This document shows positions 7,535-15,596 of a DNA stretch of 64,000 nucleotides, in pieces; position 1 is the stretch's first letter, and every line of letters begins with the position of its first letter. The position numbers and the translations under genes were made by a program. The notes under the pieces are model-generated. The model ran no database searches and was not told the DNA's origin. It saw only the letters and a program-made list of their open reading frames with translations. This DNA comes from JAJPXC01 sp964520525 (GTDB taxonomy: Bacteria > Bacteroidota > Bacteroidia > Bacteroidales > Muribaculaceae), in NCBI GenBank assembly GCA_964520525.1, contig CAZFNR010000001.1:154113-218112 (forward strand), in the 5' to 3' direction.

Positions 7535-9532
7535 TTATCGCTCGTTGACAGATAAATAGGAGCCATTTAGTGTCAAATCACCCCGGTCGATGAGTTGGCG
7601 AATTAACGAGATGATTTTTTCGCGAGGCTGAGACATTTGAGATAATATGTAATCAATTTCGTGTCCGCCAGGTTGTGAGGCGAGATATATTATTGATTCT
7701 GAGAGTTGTGATGTGTCGGCGGTCGTGCGTGGATTCCGGCGGTTGTCGCGGCATATATCGCATTTGCCGCATGGTTGAGCCGGTTGTTCGCCAAAATATC
7801 GGAGCATGATGTTCACTCGACATTCATCGGTTGAGAATGTGAACGCTTTCATGGCTTCGAGTCGGCGTTTCAGTCGGTCGCGCTGTTGCTCGTAGACGGT
7901 ACGCGGCAAGGCGATGTATCTCGGTTCTTCGCGCGAGGTAGTGTAAAGGATATAGGGGGTTGATTTTTTAGGGACATAATGTATGGCATGGATGCGCGAG
8001 AGCGCGAGCAGCGATTTGTAGACGGTCTCTTCGCTTACGTTGAGCCGTGAGGCTATCAACGGTTCGCTTATGTAGACATAATCGGCAAACAGTCCGGAAT
8101 AAGTGCGCAACAGGAGTTGGAACACGCGGTCGGTGTCGCCTGACAGGTCGAGAGAATAGAGCTGGCTTTTGTTAAGTAGCACCATTACTCTTGAGCGAGT
8201 GGTTATCTCGTCGGTGAAATCGATATAGCCGGCTTGAGTGAGGAGCGATAGCGAACTGAGTGCGGGAATGGGGGCTAACTTAAACCGCTGGCAAAAGAGG
8301 TTGAAATTAAATTCGTAGAGGTTGTTGTAGCCGTCGCCAACCGCGACATCGAGGAAGTTGCCTGCCAGTTCGTAAATCCGGCTGATGTAGTCTTTGGGCG
8401 GGAATGATTCGTTGAGCAGTCGTGTCAGCACCCCTTTGTCGTTGTGCGATGCTATAATCACGGCAAACGCCGGCCGACCGTCACGTCCGGCTCGTCCGGC
8501 CTCTTGATAGTATTCCTCAAGGGATGAAGGGAGGTCGTGGTGTATCACAACTCTAACATCGGGTTTGTCAATGCCCATGCCGAATGCGTTTGTGGCAACC
8601 ATGACTCGTGTCGTCCCCTGTTTCCATCGGTTTTGTTTCTCGTCTTTGTCTTCCGGGGCAAGCCCTGCATGGTAGAAGTCGGCGGAAATGCCTGCTTTTT
8701 GGAGTGACGCGGCTATCTCTCGGGTGCGTTTGCGTGAGCGCACATAGATGATTGCGGTTCCCGGAACGGCATCAAGTATGTCGATGACTTTTTGTTCTTT
8801 GTGGTCGCACTGTCTGACGATGTAAGAGATGTTTGGCCTGGAGAAGCTGAGTGCAAAGAGGTTGCGCTCTTTGAACCGCAGGAGTCTCATGATGTCGTCG
8901 GCGACCTCGGGTGTGGCGGATGCGGTCAAGGCGAGAACAGGAGCCTGCGGGAATATGTCGCGAAGGGCGTTGATGCGCAGATATGATGGTCGGAAGTCGT
9001 AGCCCCATTGGGATATGCAGTGCGCTTCGTCGACCACAATCAGCGATACATTCATCAGGCGCAGTTGCTCAAGGAAATTGTGTGACTGCAATTTCTCGGG
9101 GGAGAGGTAGAGGAGCTTGACGCGCCCGAGTCGGCAACGGTCTAAGGCGAGCCGGTGTTCTGACCTTGACAAGCCGGAGTGGAGATGGGTTGCTTTTATG
9201 CCGCGCTCTCTGAGGTTGTCGACTTGGTCTTTCATCAGCGAGATTAGCGGGGTGACGACAATGGTGAGGCCGTCCATGGCGAGAGCCGGAATCTGGAATG
9301 TTATGGATTTTCCACCACCGGTCGGGAGCAGCCCGAGCGTGTCGCGCCCGGCGAGAACGGAAGTGATGATTTCGCGTTGCATGGGGCGGAATGATTCGTA
9401 GCCCCAATATTGCGACAGGATGTCGGTGGCTATGTCGTTTAGCGGGTCGAGTTGCACATTGCAAAGATATGAATTGTTTGCCAAAAAAAATATGGCGGCA
9501 AATGTTTCTTGCCGCCATTGGGGTGTTTTCAT
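7535..9532 (-). CDS. recQ: RecQ-family ATP-dependent DNA helicase
   Basis: 665 codons from the most upstream ATG. Superfamily 2 motifs are all present: 'LLPTGGGKSITFQ' (Walker A), 'VVDEAHCISQWGYDFRPSY' (DEAH), 'LTASATP', and 'YYQEAGRAGRDGRPAF' (motif VI). The RecQ-C-terminal part has four zinc-binding cysteines ('CRVNIMLRYFG...PCGKCDIC') and a winged helix. It unwinds recombination intermediates. Start choice: a -7 box TATCTTTG sits at 9463-9470 (minus) inside the upstream 25 codons, and homologues start near 'QLDPLND', so a GTG at 9457 may be the true start with little or no leader. Confidence 0.93.
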   Translation of the reverse strand: MKTPQWRQETFAAIFFLANNSYLCNVQLDPLNDIATDILSQYWGYESFRPMQREIITSVLAGRDTLGLLPTGGGKSITFQIPALAMDGLTIVVTPLISLMKDQVDNLRERGIKATHLHSGLSRSEHRLALDRCRLGRVKLLYLSPEKLQSHNFLEQLRLMNVSLIVVDEAHCISQWGYDFRPSYLRINALRDIFPQAPVLALTASATPEVADDIMRLLRFKERNLFALSFSRPNISYIVRQCDHKEQKVIDILDAVPGTAIIYVRSRKRTREIAASLQKAGISADFYHAGLAPEDKDEKQNRWKQGTTRVMVATNAFGMGIDKPDVRVVIHHDLPSSLEEYYQEAGRAGRDGRPAFAVIIASHNDKGVLTRLLNESFPPKDYISRIYELAGNFLDVAVGDGYNNLYEFNFNLFCQRFKLAPIPALSSLSLLTQAGYIDFTDEITTRSRVMVLLNKSQLYSLDLSGDTDRVFQLLLRTYSGLFADYVYISEPLIASRLNVSEETVYKSLLALSRIHAIHYVPKKSTPYILYTTSREEPRYIALPRTVYEQQRDRLKRRLEAMKAFTFSTDECRVNIMLRYFGEQPAQPCGKCDICRDNRRNPRTTADTSQLSESIIYLASQPGGHEIDYILSQMSQPREKIISLIRQLIDRGDLTLNGSYLSVNER

Positions 9533-9572
9533 AAATGATTAAGTAATACTTTGTGTCGCCGGTGTGTCAGTG

Positions 9573-9767
9573 TCAATGGCTTAGACGAGGCTTGCTTTCG
9601 CCGTCCCGATTAGCGGCGGCCATTTTTGCCAATAGCCACAGCTCTTTGATGTTGTTGACAACCCCTGTGATTTTGCGGTCTTGGGTTTTGTCGAGCTCGC
9701 GTCCTTCAATCAGATGCATGATTGTCTCGTAGTCAGATTCCGGGGTTGCAGTCGTGTCGTTGTTCAT
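9573..9767 (-). CDS. Small hypothetical protein, 64 residues
   Basis: 64 residues, no signal peptide or membrane segment. The middle part ('YETIMHLIEGRELDKTQDRK' followed by 'VVNNIKELWLLAKMAA') is predicted helical. Lies 75 bases downstream of a sigma-like gene on the same strand and upstream of recQ. I do not recognise a family. Codon use looks like that of the neighbours and the ATG is well placed, so it is probably a real gene, possibly co-transcribed with the sigma-like gene. Confidence 0.55.
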   Translation of the reverse strand: MNNDTTATPESDYETIMHLIEGRELDKTQDRKITGVVNNIKELWLLAKMAAANRDGESKPRLSH

Positions 9768-9842
9768 TATCGGCGAATATTCTGTTTACGTATATAATAT
9801 AAGAGTGGGCAAGTCTCATTAATCTGTCACTTGTTAAAAAAA

Positions 9843-10436
9843 TTATTTTGTCGAGCCGCGGTAGGTAGCGATGAATTGTTGGATGGCTCGCCGCTTAAGG
9901 TTGTAGATGTTGTCGACGGTGGTTTCGAGCCTCTTTGCGGCTTCGGCTGAGTCATAACCCTCGATTAGCAACAGACGCAGCAGGTTGGCATATCGTTTGT
10001 TGGGCATGGCGGCAAATGTGTTTTCCACATCGATAGATATTTCAATTTCAATGTCAATGTCGGCAGTTGGCGGTTGTCGCTCTACTTCGGCTAAGTCGGC
10101 CGTTGCTTGATGAAGAAGCCGTGGCCGGGACCGCATGAAGAAACGCCAGGCCACGACTGATACCCACGAACTGAGCCGGCAACCGTTGAGCGCGCGAAAT
10201 GTGTCGAGTTTACGCCAGTTGTCGGTCGAGAGATATACATATAGCTCGTTGACAAGGTCGTCGTAGTCGAGTATGCGTCCCATCAAAGAGTTTATAATGT
10301 CGGTCAGCGTGTATCGGCACAGGTCGTAGAAAAAGCTGTGAGTGACCACCGGGTCGCCTGATTTTAGTCCATCTATGTATCGCTCATCGGGTAAAGGAGT
10401 GAAACCGGCAAGAGAGGATGTGGGTATCGGGGCCAT
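9843..10436 (-). CDS. Sigma-70-like RNA polymerase sigma factor (ECF-like), second copy
   Basis: 197 residues using the ATG at 10436; a longer frame would run through the upstream terminator. A region-2-like segment is visible ('ILDYDDLVNELYVYLS' then 'LSSWVSVVAWRFFMRSR') and a region-4-like helix-turn-helix ('YANLLRLLLIEGYDSAEAAK', 'TTVDNIYNLKRRAIQQF'). It would direct RNA polymerase to a small regulon. It is separated from the caspase/CHAT/sigma operon by a strong terminator (10487-10510), so it has its own transcription or depends on readthrough. The region-2 match is weaker than that of the sigma gene at 11094. Confidence 0.7.
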   Translation of the reverse strand: MAPIPTSSLAGFTPLPDERYIDGLKSGDPVVTHSFFYDLCRYTLTDIINSLMGRILDYDDLVNELYVYLSTDNWRKLDTFRALNGCRLSSWVSVVAWRFFMRSRPRLLHQATADLAEVERQPPTADIDIEIEISIDVENTFAAMPNKRYANLLRLLLIEGYDSAEAAKRLETTVDNIYNLKRRAIQQFIATYRGSTK

Positions 10437-10486
10437 TTTGGAGTTGCAAAAATGAATTACTTTTTTCTCCTTAATGACAAAAAAGC

Positions 10487-10510
10487 GGGAGAAGTAACCC
10501 TCTCCCGCGT
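10487..10510 (-). terminator. Intrinsic terminator ending the caspase/CHAT/sigma operon
   Basis: Perfect 8-base G+C-rich stem (GCGGGAGA with TCTCCCGC) around an 8-base loop, followed on the minus strand by TTTTTT. It lies 27 bases after the membrane-protein stop codon at 10537. Confidence 0.9.
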
Positions 10511-10536
10511 GAAAAAGTTTTGTAGTCGCTATAAAA

Positions 10537-11097
10537 TTAGTTGAGTTTGCGTGAAAGCTCGTGGGCGTCATTTTGATGTGGCCCGATTTTGAATCGGTAG
10601 TCGCGGATGAGCGGGACGGCCTCGTCGTCGCGCCCGAGCGCAATCAGCAGGTTTATTTTTCGCCATCCGAGATTGTAGATGATTTCTTCGGTTAGGGCTT
10701 GTTCGTAGGCTTGCTCCTCGGTTGGCGATTGGACGGCTTTGAGCGAGTTGAGGTCGGAATTGTATCGGGTGTACAATTGATTGACTTTTTCGAGTGCTGG
10801 TGCGTATCGACCTGAGGTTATCATGCTGTCGATTTCAGGTATGCCATTGTCGGCGGCGCGGTAAATTACGGCAGAAGAGTCGGTCGGCGGCAGGTCGGTC
10901 GGTGATTTGCTAATAGATAGCCATGCCGATAGCCCTGCGATAAGCGCGATGGCTGCTGCCGCTGAGGTGAAGGCAAGTCGTATGCGGCGACGACGGCATC
11001 TGTTTTTCTCGTTTTCCCATTGCTTGACGCACTCGCTATCGCGTGAGTATCGTTTCAGGGCCTTTATGGCGGCGTCGGTCAAATAGTCGTCGTTCAT
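10537..11097 (-). CDS. Single-pass membrane protein coupled to sigma factor (candidate anti-sigma or signal transducer)
   Basis: 186 residues from the ATG at 11097, which overlaps the sigma-factor stop by 4 bases (ATGA), implying translational coupling; the longer upstream frame is not favoured. Residues 1-38 are a charged cytoplasmic part ending in Arg-rich 'RCRRRRIR', residues ~41-62 one membrane helix (positive-inside, N-in), and the rest a helical extracytoplasmic domain with TPR-like helices ('RYAPALEKVNQLYTRYNSD', 'INLLIALGRDDEAVPLI'). Coupling to a sigma gene and topology suggest an anti-sigma factor or sensor. The cytoplasmic part is short and has no recognised anti-sigma domain, so this is inference. 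Confidence 0.75.
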   Translation of the reverse strand: MNDDYLTDAAIKALKRYSRDSECVKQWENEKNRCRRRRIRLAFTSAAAAIALIAGLSAWLSISKSPTDLPPTDSSAVIYRAADNGIPEIDSMITSGRYAPALEKVNQLYTRYNSDLNSLKAVQSPTEEQAYEQALTEEIIYNLGWRKINLLIALGRDDEAVPLIRDYRFKIGPHQNDAHELSRKLN

Positions 11098-11744
11098 TTG
11101 TTGGATATGCTGTTTAGTTTGTTTAGTCGGATAGTAATGCGTTCTTTGAGGGCGGCCATGCATTTGGTCTTGCTTGACTTCAGCCCGTTTTTACTTTTGT
11201 TCTCAGGTCGCGCTTTAAGAATTTCGTCGAGAGATTTGCCTTCGACATAGAACATGGTCAGAATTTCCCGGCATCTTCTCGACATAGCGCTGACTTCCAT
11301 GAGAGCTATGCCGTCGATGGTCATATCGAGGTCCTCGGAGTCTATGTCGAGCGGTTCGGTTTGGTCTGTCGCCGTGGCGAATATGTCGTCTTCGCGCAAC
11401 AGCTCAAGGTTTTTATATCGTGCCACAGCCATTAGATAGGTGTAGAGCGTCGCTTTCATCGGTTTCGGTGTGCCGTTGCGGGAGATTCTGAACACTTTGC
11501 CGCCGCTGACGAAGATGTGTCGCGACTGTATTTCAGTCCATAGTTTCATGAATGATTCCTGAAACAGGTCGAGCGGCTGCCGGCTTGCCGAAGAAAATTC
11601 AAATACCGCTTTGTGCTTTCCCATGAAGTAGCGTTGGCAGTCGAAGTAGAATCTACGTTCTACAGATTGGTCGCGTGCGGTGATTCCGGCGATTATGTCT
11701 TGGTCGGAAAGAGGTTTGTGTCGGTGGAAGATAAAATTCGCCAT
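11094..11744 (-). CDS. Sigma-70-family RNA polymerase sigma factor in the caspase/CHAT operon
   Basis: 216 residues. Region 2 spans ~residues 18-110: 'SVERRFYFDCQRYFMGKH', 'LDLFQESFMKLWTEI' and 'LYTYLMAVARYKNLELL'. Region 4 is near the C-terminus: 'MSRRCREILTMFYVEGKSLD' followed by a lysine/serine-rich recognition helix. An extra ~25 residues sit inside region 2 ('HIFVSGGKVFRISRNGTPKP'), as in other Bacteroidales ECF-like factors. It starts 2 bases after the CHAT gene and its stop overlaps the next start, so all are one transcript. It probably directs a dedicated stress or envelope regulon. Confidence 0.85.
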   Translation of the reverse strand: MANFIFHRHKPLSDQDIIAGITARDQSVERRFYFDCQRYFMGKHKAVFEFSSASRQPLDLFQESFMKLWTEIQSRHIFVSGGKVFRISRNGTPKPMKATLYTYLMAVARYKNLELLREDDIFATATDQTEPLDIDSEDLDMTIDGIALMEVSAMSRRCREILTMFYVEGKSLDEILKARPENKSKNGLKSSKTKCMAALKERITIRLNKLNSISNK

Positions 11745-11746
11745 AA

Positions 11747-14653
11747 TCAGTCAACCATGATAAACGCCGCCCAATAAAACGGTTCGGGATAGGCGGCTCT
11801 GATGGCGGCCTTTGCCTTGTTGAAGGCGTCGCGCTTGTCCCAACCCGATGAAGGCAGGTAGTCAAAGAACCTTATCATGAATTCTTTAGCTACCAAATCG
11901 CTGACTTGCCAAAGACTCATCACGAGAGTTTGCGCGCCGGCTTTTTTGAATGCGCGTTGCAATCCATATAGACCGTCGTTGGTCGCTTGGCCGCAGGCGG
12001 TTTCGCAGGCCGAAAGGGCGACCAATCCGGTAGCTGAGAAGTCGAGATGTGAAATGTCGTCGGATGTCAGCAGCCCGCCCCTGACTCCATCGGGGAGGTC
12101 GCGCCCAGTCCACTCGGCGTTGCCTCCGGACATTACTAAACCGGTGAGGTACATGATGTCGTCGTGCCGGGCCAATGTGGTGTGGCTCGGAGCGTGGGCC
12201 GGAGTGTAGTAAAATCCATGGGTCGACATCAGCATCATGTGGGGGGAGTTTCCGCTCAGACTCATAAATGCTTCCTCTGAACCGTTGAGTTTGGTATAGA
12301 AATTTACGTTCACATTATTATGAGCGAGAATGCGTCCGATTTCTGTCACTTCCTGAGACGAATAATGCAATTTTTTGAAAATGGAGTCGCCTCTAAATGA
12401 GTCGCTACCTCTGTTGGAGTCAAATGCCGGTATGGGATAGCGTCGGCTCTGAGCTTCCATATCAATGATGTCGACATCGTAGTCAATGTCACCGAACAGT
12501 GCGGCGGTGGCTCGCTTGTTGAGCTGTCGGTTGTTGCGGATAGATACAACCTCTTTTGCTGAGGTGAGCCTGATGATTTCATGTTTGTCTCCAAGTGTTG
12601 AGCCGTCGGGCAATGGTATTGATGAAATCGCGATTTGGTGGATGTCACCCGAGGGTATTACATAGATGCGTCGGGCAGCGTCGGCGTATGGTTGCAAGGG
12701 ATTCCAAAATAATCGGAGCATATCGGCCGAGTGACGTGATTCGTAGAGGCGGTCGGGCTTTCTGTTAACTATATTCAGCAGCGCGTCGATTGAGTCGCTT
12801 GTCGTCACGGGTATCAGTCGCGGGTATTCCCATCCGTTGCCCATCACATAGGCCACATATTGCCGGCGGTCACCCGGTAGCCAATAGTCGGCAAAGTCGA
12901 CGAGTAGTTCTCCGGGTTGCAGTGAACTTGTGACATCTTTGAACGTGAGCGTGTCGGCCGGTTCGGTTAGCCCCATGTCGTGTAGCCGTTTAGTCAGTAT
13001 GTGGTCGATGGTGTTCATCTCTGTGAATGCTGTGTCGAGCTGTGAGTCGGTATTACTACTCTCTGACAGTTTTGACTTGAGTTTCAGCAGCCGTTGGTAT
13101 TGCTCGATGAGTTGGGGGTCTGCTGAGGCGTAAATGGCTGATTCCCACGACTTCTCTGAGGACAGAAGTTGCCCTTTGGAAAATAGTAGCGCATTGTAGG
13201 CGGCGAGTGAAAATTCGTCGTGGGTTAGATGGTTGTTTATTCCGTAAGCCGCCATTGCCCAGAAAATTGATGAGATGTCGTTCCACCGCGATTCCCTTTC
13301 GGCTGATGATGCCAGCCGCAGCTCGCGGCGTGCCGCGTTGAGCATGAGTTCAGCCGCTTGGCGGTAGTGGCGGCTTCCACTGTCGGTTTTGCCCATCGCC
13401 CCTTCAAGATTGGCGAGATAACCGATGGCTTCGGCGTATTTTTTTGACTTTTCTCCGTAAGTCGAACGGCAGCGGGCGGCATATTCAGTGTATATTTCCA
13501 GTGCTTCGGCTTTTTCCCCGGCTTGGGATAAAGCGCCGGCGTGGAGCGGCATGACTGAGAGCGCGTGATGACGGGCTTCGTTGGTGTCGCAAAGAGCGAG
13601 AATCTTTCGGGCTGTCGCGAAGTCGGCTGCCGCGGCTTCATATTTACCGAAGTCCATGTTCCATTCGCCGCGCTGAATGTATAGTCTCATTTTGGTCAAT
13701 CCTTTGAGCTTGGGGTCGACTTTCAGCATGAGAAACATTGAGTCGGCGCAGCGGAAGCAGTTGGCCTCGTCACCGAGTTTAGCGTAGATGGCCGCTTGGT
13801 TTCCGAATGGTCTAAAGCGGTTAGGGTTGTCGGGTTTGAACCCCCTGCGGAATATGTCGACGCAACTGTCTCCGTAGGCCAGAGCCTCGTGAAACTGCCT
13901 CATTTTTATGGCATTCTCGCGTAGTTTGAAATAGGCGTCGTAGTAATGTGAACCGGGATTAGCCGGATTGATATATGTTATGGCCTGTTTGTAGAATCGT
14001 TCTGCTTTCTGATGTTTGCCTTGCTGCGAGGCCAAATCGCCGTTTATTAAGGACCGCTGAAATCGGAGGTTGTTGTCGTCGGATAAAGCGAGGAGCGAAT
14101 CGAGTCGGATGTTCAGCTCGTTTTTCTCTATCCATGCGCTTTGTTTGTCTCTCACCAGAATCATGTCAATCAATATCAATCCCTGTAGTTGACGGTCGTT
14201 GATTTCGCAGGCTAAATCATAGGCTTGGCGGTATAGTGTCAGCGCGCGGTCGTATAGTCGCAATTTAAGGTCGTTCAGGCTTGCCATGCGCCGAAGCGCG
14301 AGAGCCATGTCGTTGGTCGAGTTTATGCCGGTGAATATATCGAGGGCTTTGGTGTAGCTGGCGTATGCTGTCGATAGCGAAGCGTCAATCTCGGCCTGCA
14401 TACCTTCCATATAGTGGGAGTTGCCTATCGCTCTGATGCATTTGCGCTTCAGGAGGGAGTCGCTTGCGGCAAGCCTTTCCCCTCTTGAGAAGTGCTCGCG
14501 CGCTTCTTTGAAACGCTTCATTCTGAGTAGTTTCACCCCTTTGAAGCAAATGTCGGAAATGTTAGCTTGTGTGATGCTGTCGGCGGGGATGTGTGATGCC
14601 GCTGCCGGCAAAATCATAATGAAAGAGATGAAAATAGTGACAAATATTCGCAT
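11747..14653 (-). CDS. Exported TPR-CHAT protease
   Basis: 968 residues with a clear signal peptide (residues 1-19). Residues ~25-480 are tandem TPR-like repeats, for example 'KRFKEAREHFSRGERLA', 'AYASYTKALDIFTG' and 'GKHQKAERFYKQAITY'. The C-terminal ~300 residues are a CHAT (caspase HetF-associated with TPR) domain with putative catalytic His812 ('MSTHGFYY') and Cys883 ('LSACETACG'), plus the usual 'VMSLWQVSD' and closing 'FYWAAFIMV'. CHAT proteins are caspase-fold cysteine proteases. The gene lies 13 bases behind the caspase gene and 2 bases before the sigma gene. Export makes a periplasmic role likely. Family call is firm; protease activity and target are inferred. Confidence 0.92.
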   Translation of the reverse strand: MRIFVTIFISFIMILPAAASHIPADSITQANISDICFKGVKLLRMKRFKEAREHFSRGERLAASDSLLKRKCIRAIGNSHYMEGMQAEIDASLSTAYASYTKALDIFTGINSTNDMALALRRMASLNDLKLRLYDRALTLYRQAYDLACEINDRQLQGLILIDMILVRDKQSAWIEKNELNIRLDSLLALSDDNNLRFQRSLINGDLASQQGKHQKAERFYKQAITYINPANPGSHYYDAYFKLRENAIKMRQFHEALAYGDSCVDIFRRGFKPDNPNRFRPFGNQAAIYAKLGDEANCFRCADSMFLMLKVDPKLKGLTKMRLYIQRGEWNMDFGKYEAAAADFATARKILALCDTNEARHHALSVMPLHAGALSQAGEKAEALEIYTEYAARCRSTYGEKSKKYAEAIGYLANLEGAMGKTDSGSRHYRQAAELMLNAARRELRLASSAERESRWNDISSIFWAMAAYGINNHLTHDEFSLAAYNALLFSKGQLLSSEKSWESAIYASADPQLIEQYQRLLKLKSKLSESSNTDSQLDTAFTEMNTIDHILTKRLHDMGLTEPADTLTFKDVTSSLQPGELLVDFADYWLPGDRRQYVAYVMGNGWEYPRLIPVTTSDSIDALLNIVNRKPDRLYESRHSADMLRLFWNPLQPYADAARRIYVIPSGDIHQIAISSIPLPDGSTLGDKHEIIRLTSAKEVVSIRNNRQLNKRATAALFGDIDYDVDIIDMEAQSRRYPIPAFDSNRGSDSFRGDSIFKKLHYSSQEVTEIGRILAHNNVNVNFYTKLNGSEEAFMSLSGNSPHMMLMSTHGFYYTPAHAPSHTTLARHDDIMYLTGLVMSGGNAEWTGRDLPDGVRGGLLTSDDISHLDFSATGLVALSACETACGQATNDGLYGLQRAFKKAGAQTLVMSLWQVSDLVAKEFMIRFFDYLPSSGWDKRDAFNKAKAAIRAAYPEPFYWAAFIMVD

Positions 14654-14666
14654 AAGTGTGTGGGCG

Positions 14667-15521
14667 TTAGAACAATGAACTTAGATCGTAAATAGTGGTT
14701 TCTCCCGAGAGGGTAGGTGTCTGAGGTAGTGTTCCTCGGTTGTCGTTGACGTAGTTTACAAGCCGCCCCATTATCTGGATGTTGTTTAGTCGCGGGAAAT
14801 GGTTGCTCATTGCCGACAGTGCGTAGGAAAGCATTCCGAAATATCCGTCGGGGGTCTTTATCTCGCAGTTTAGTTGGAAACTCTTGCAAGCACTGAGGGT
14901 CAGCCAGTTTTCAACGATTCTTTTAGTGCGTCGGGCTTTTGAAGCGGTGGGTATGACGAAGTTGTTGGCAGCGCCTCTTACGCAATCATCACCAATGGTG
15001 CGTGACGAGTCGCCGCTGTGGCAGGCGTCGACAACCACAAGAATTTGCCCTTTATCACCTATTTTCTGTCTGATTTTGGTGAGCCATTGCCCGACTTCAT
15101 CGTCGATCAAGTGTTTTTCGCCTTTGTAATCATTTGAATAGCTCTGCATTGCGTCATAAGCTACCCATGTTTCGTCCCATCCGTCATCTTCGTCTCCGTT
15201 GAGGTCGGTCATGCGCTGTCCGTGCCCGGAGAAATGGATGTAGATTAGGTCGTTTTCGCGGCATTTGTCGCATAAATTTGAGAAAGAGGATATTATCGCC
15301 GCTTTAGTGGCCTGTTCGTTGACGAGGGTTGATATGTCGTCGTATCCGTGACGGTGCAGCATAGGCTTAATCAAGGTAACGTCTCTGTCGCCATGGATTG
15401 CAGTCCAGTTGGTGTCTAGGTATTTACCCAGTCCTATGACGAGCGCGCGGCGTGTCTGTGACGTGCCGTTCAGGGCAAGCAGCAGTGTGATGACGGACAA
15501 TATGGTTTTAGCGTAATTCAT
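14667..15521 (-). CDS. Exported caspase-like (peptidase C14/metacaspase) protein
   Basis: 284 residues with an N-terminal signal peptide (about 1-22). The caspase fold shows 'RRALVIGLGKYLD' as first strand, the catalytic His100 in 'IYIHFSGHGQ' and the catalytic Cys167 in 'LVVVDACHSGD'; acidic residues 'DLNGDEDDGWDE' between them resemble the calcium-binding or S1 region of metacaspases. It is the first gene of the tight block with the CHAT, sigma and membrane-protein genes (13 bases to the next). recJ ends 75 bases upstream and no promoter is seen in that gap, so the block may be read from the recJ promoter. Confidence 0.92.
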   Translation of the reverse strand: MNYAKTILSVITLLLALNGTSQTRRALVIGLGKYLDTNWTAIHGDRDVTLIKPMLHRHGYDDISTLVNEQATKAAIISSFSNLCDKCRENDLIYIHFSGHGQRMTDLNGDEDDGWDETWVAYDAMQSYSNDYKGEKHLIDDEVGQWLTKIRQKIGDKGQILVVVDACHSGDSSRTIGDDCVRGAANNFVIPTASKARRTKRIVENWLTLSACKSFQLNCEIKTPDGYFGMLSYALSAMSNHFPRLNNIQIMGRLVNYVNDNRGTLPQTPTLSGETTIYDLSSLF

Positions 15522-15596
15522 ATCTGAGATAAAGGCGGTTGGGTATTGAGTCGTCAGTTCCCGGGGGCGTGTGGGCGTCTCCGGGAGCTGGCGGAC

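Noticed and set aside
10437..10643. N-terminal extension of the second sigma-like gene
   Set aside because: It would run through the intrinsic terminator and into the preceding gene; the ATG at 10436 starts the domain.
10537..15521. CRISPR array or cas genes next to the TPR-CHAT gene
   Set aside because: No direct repeats with regular spacing and no cas-like protein in the window, so this is not a type III-E locus.
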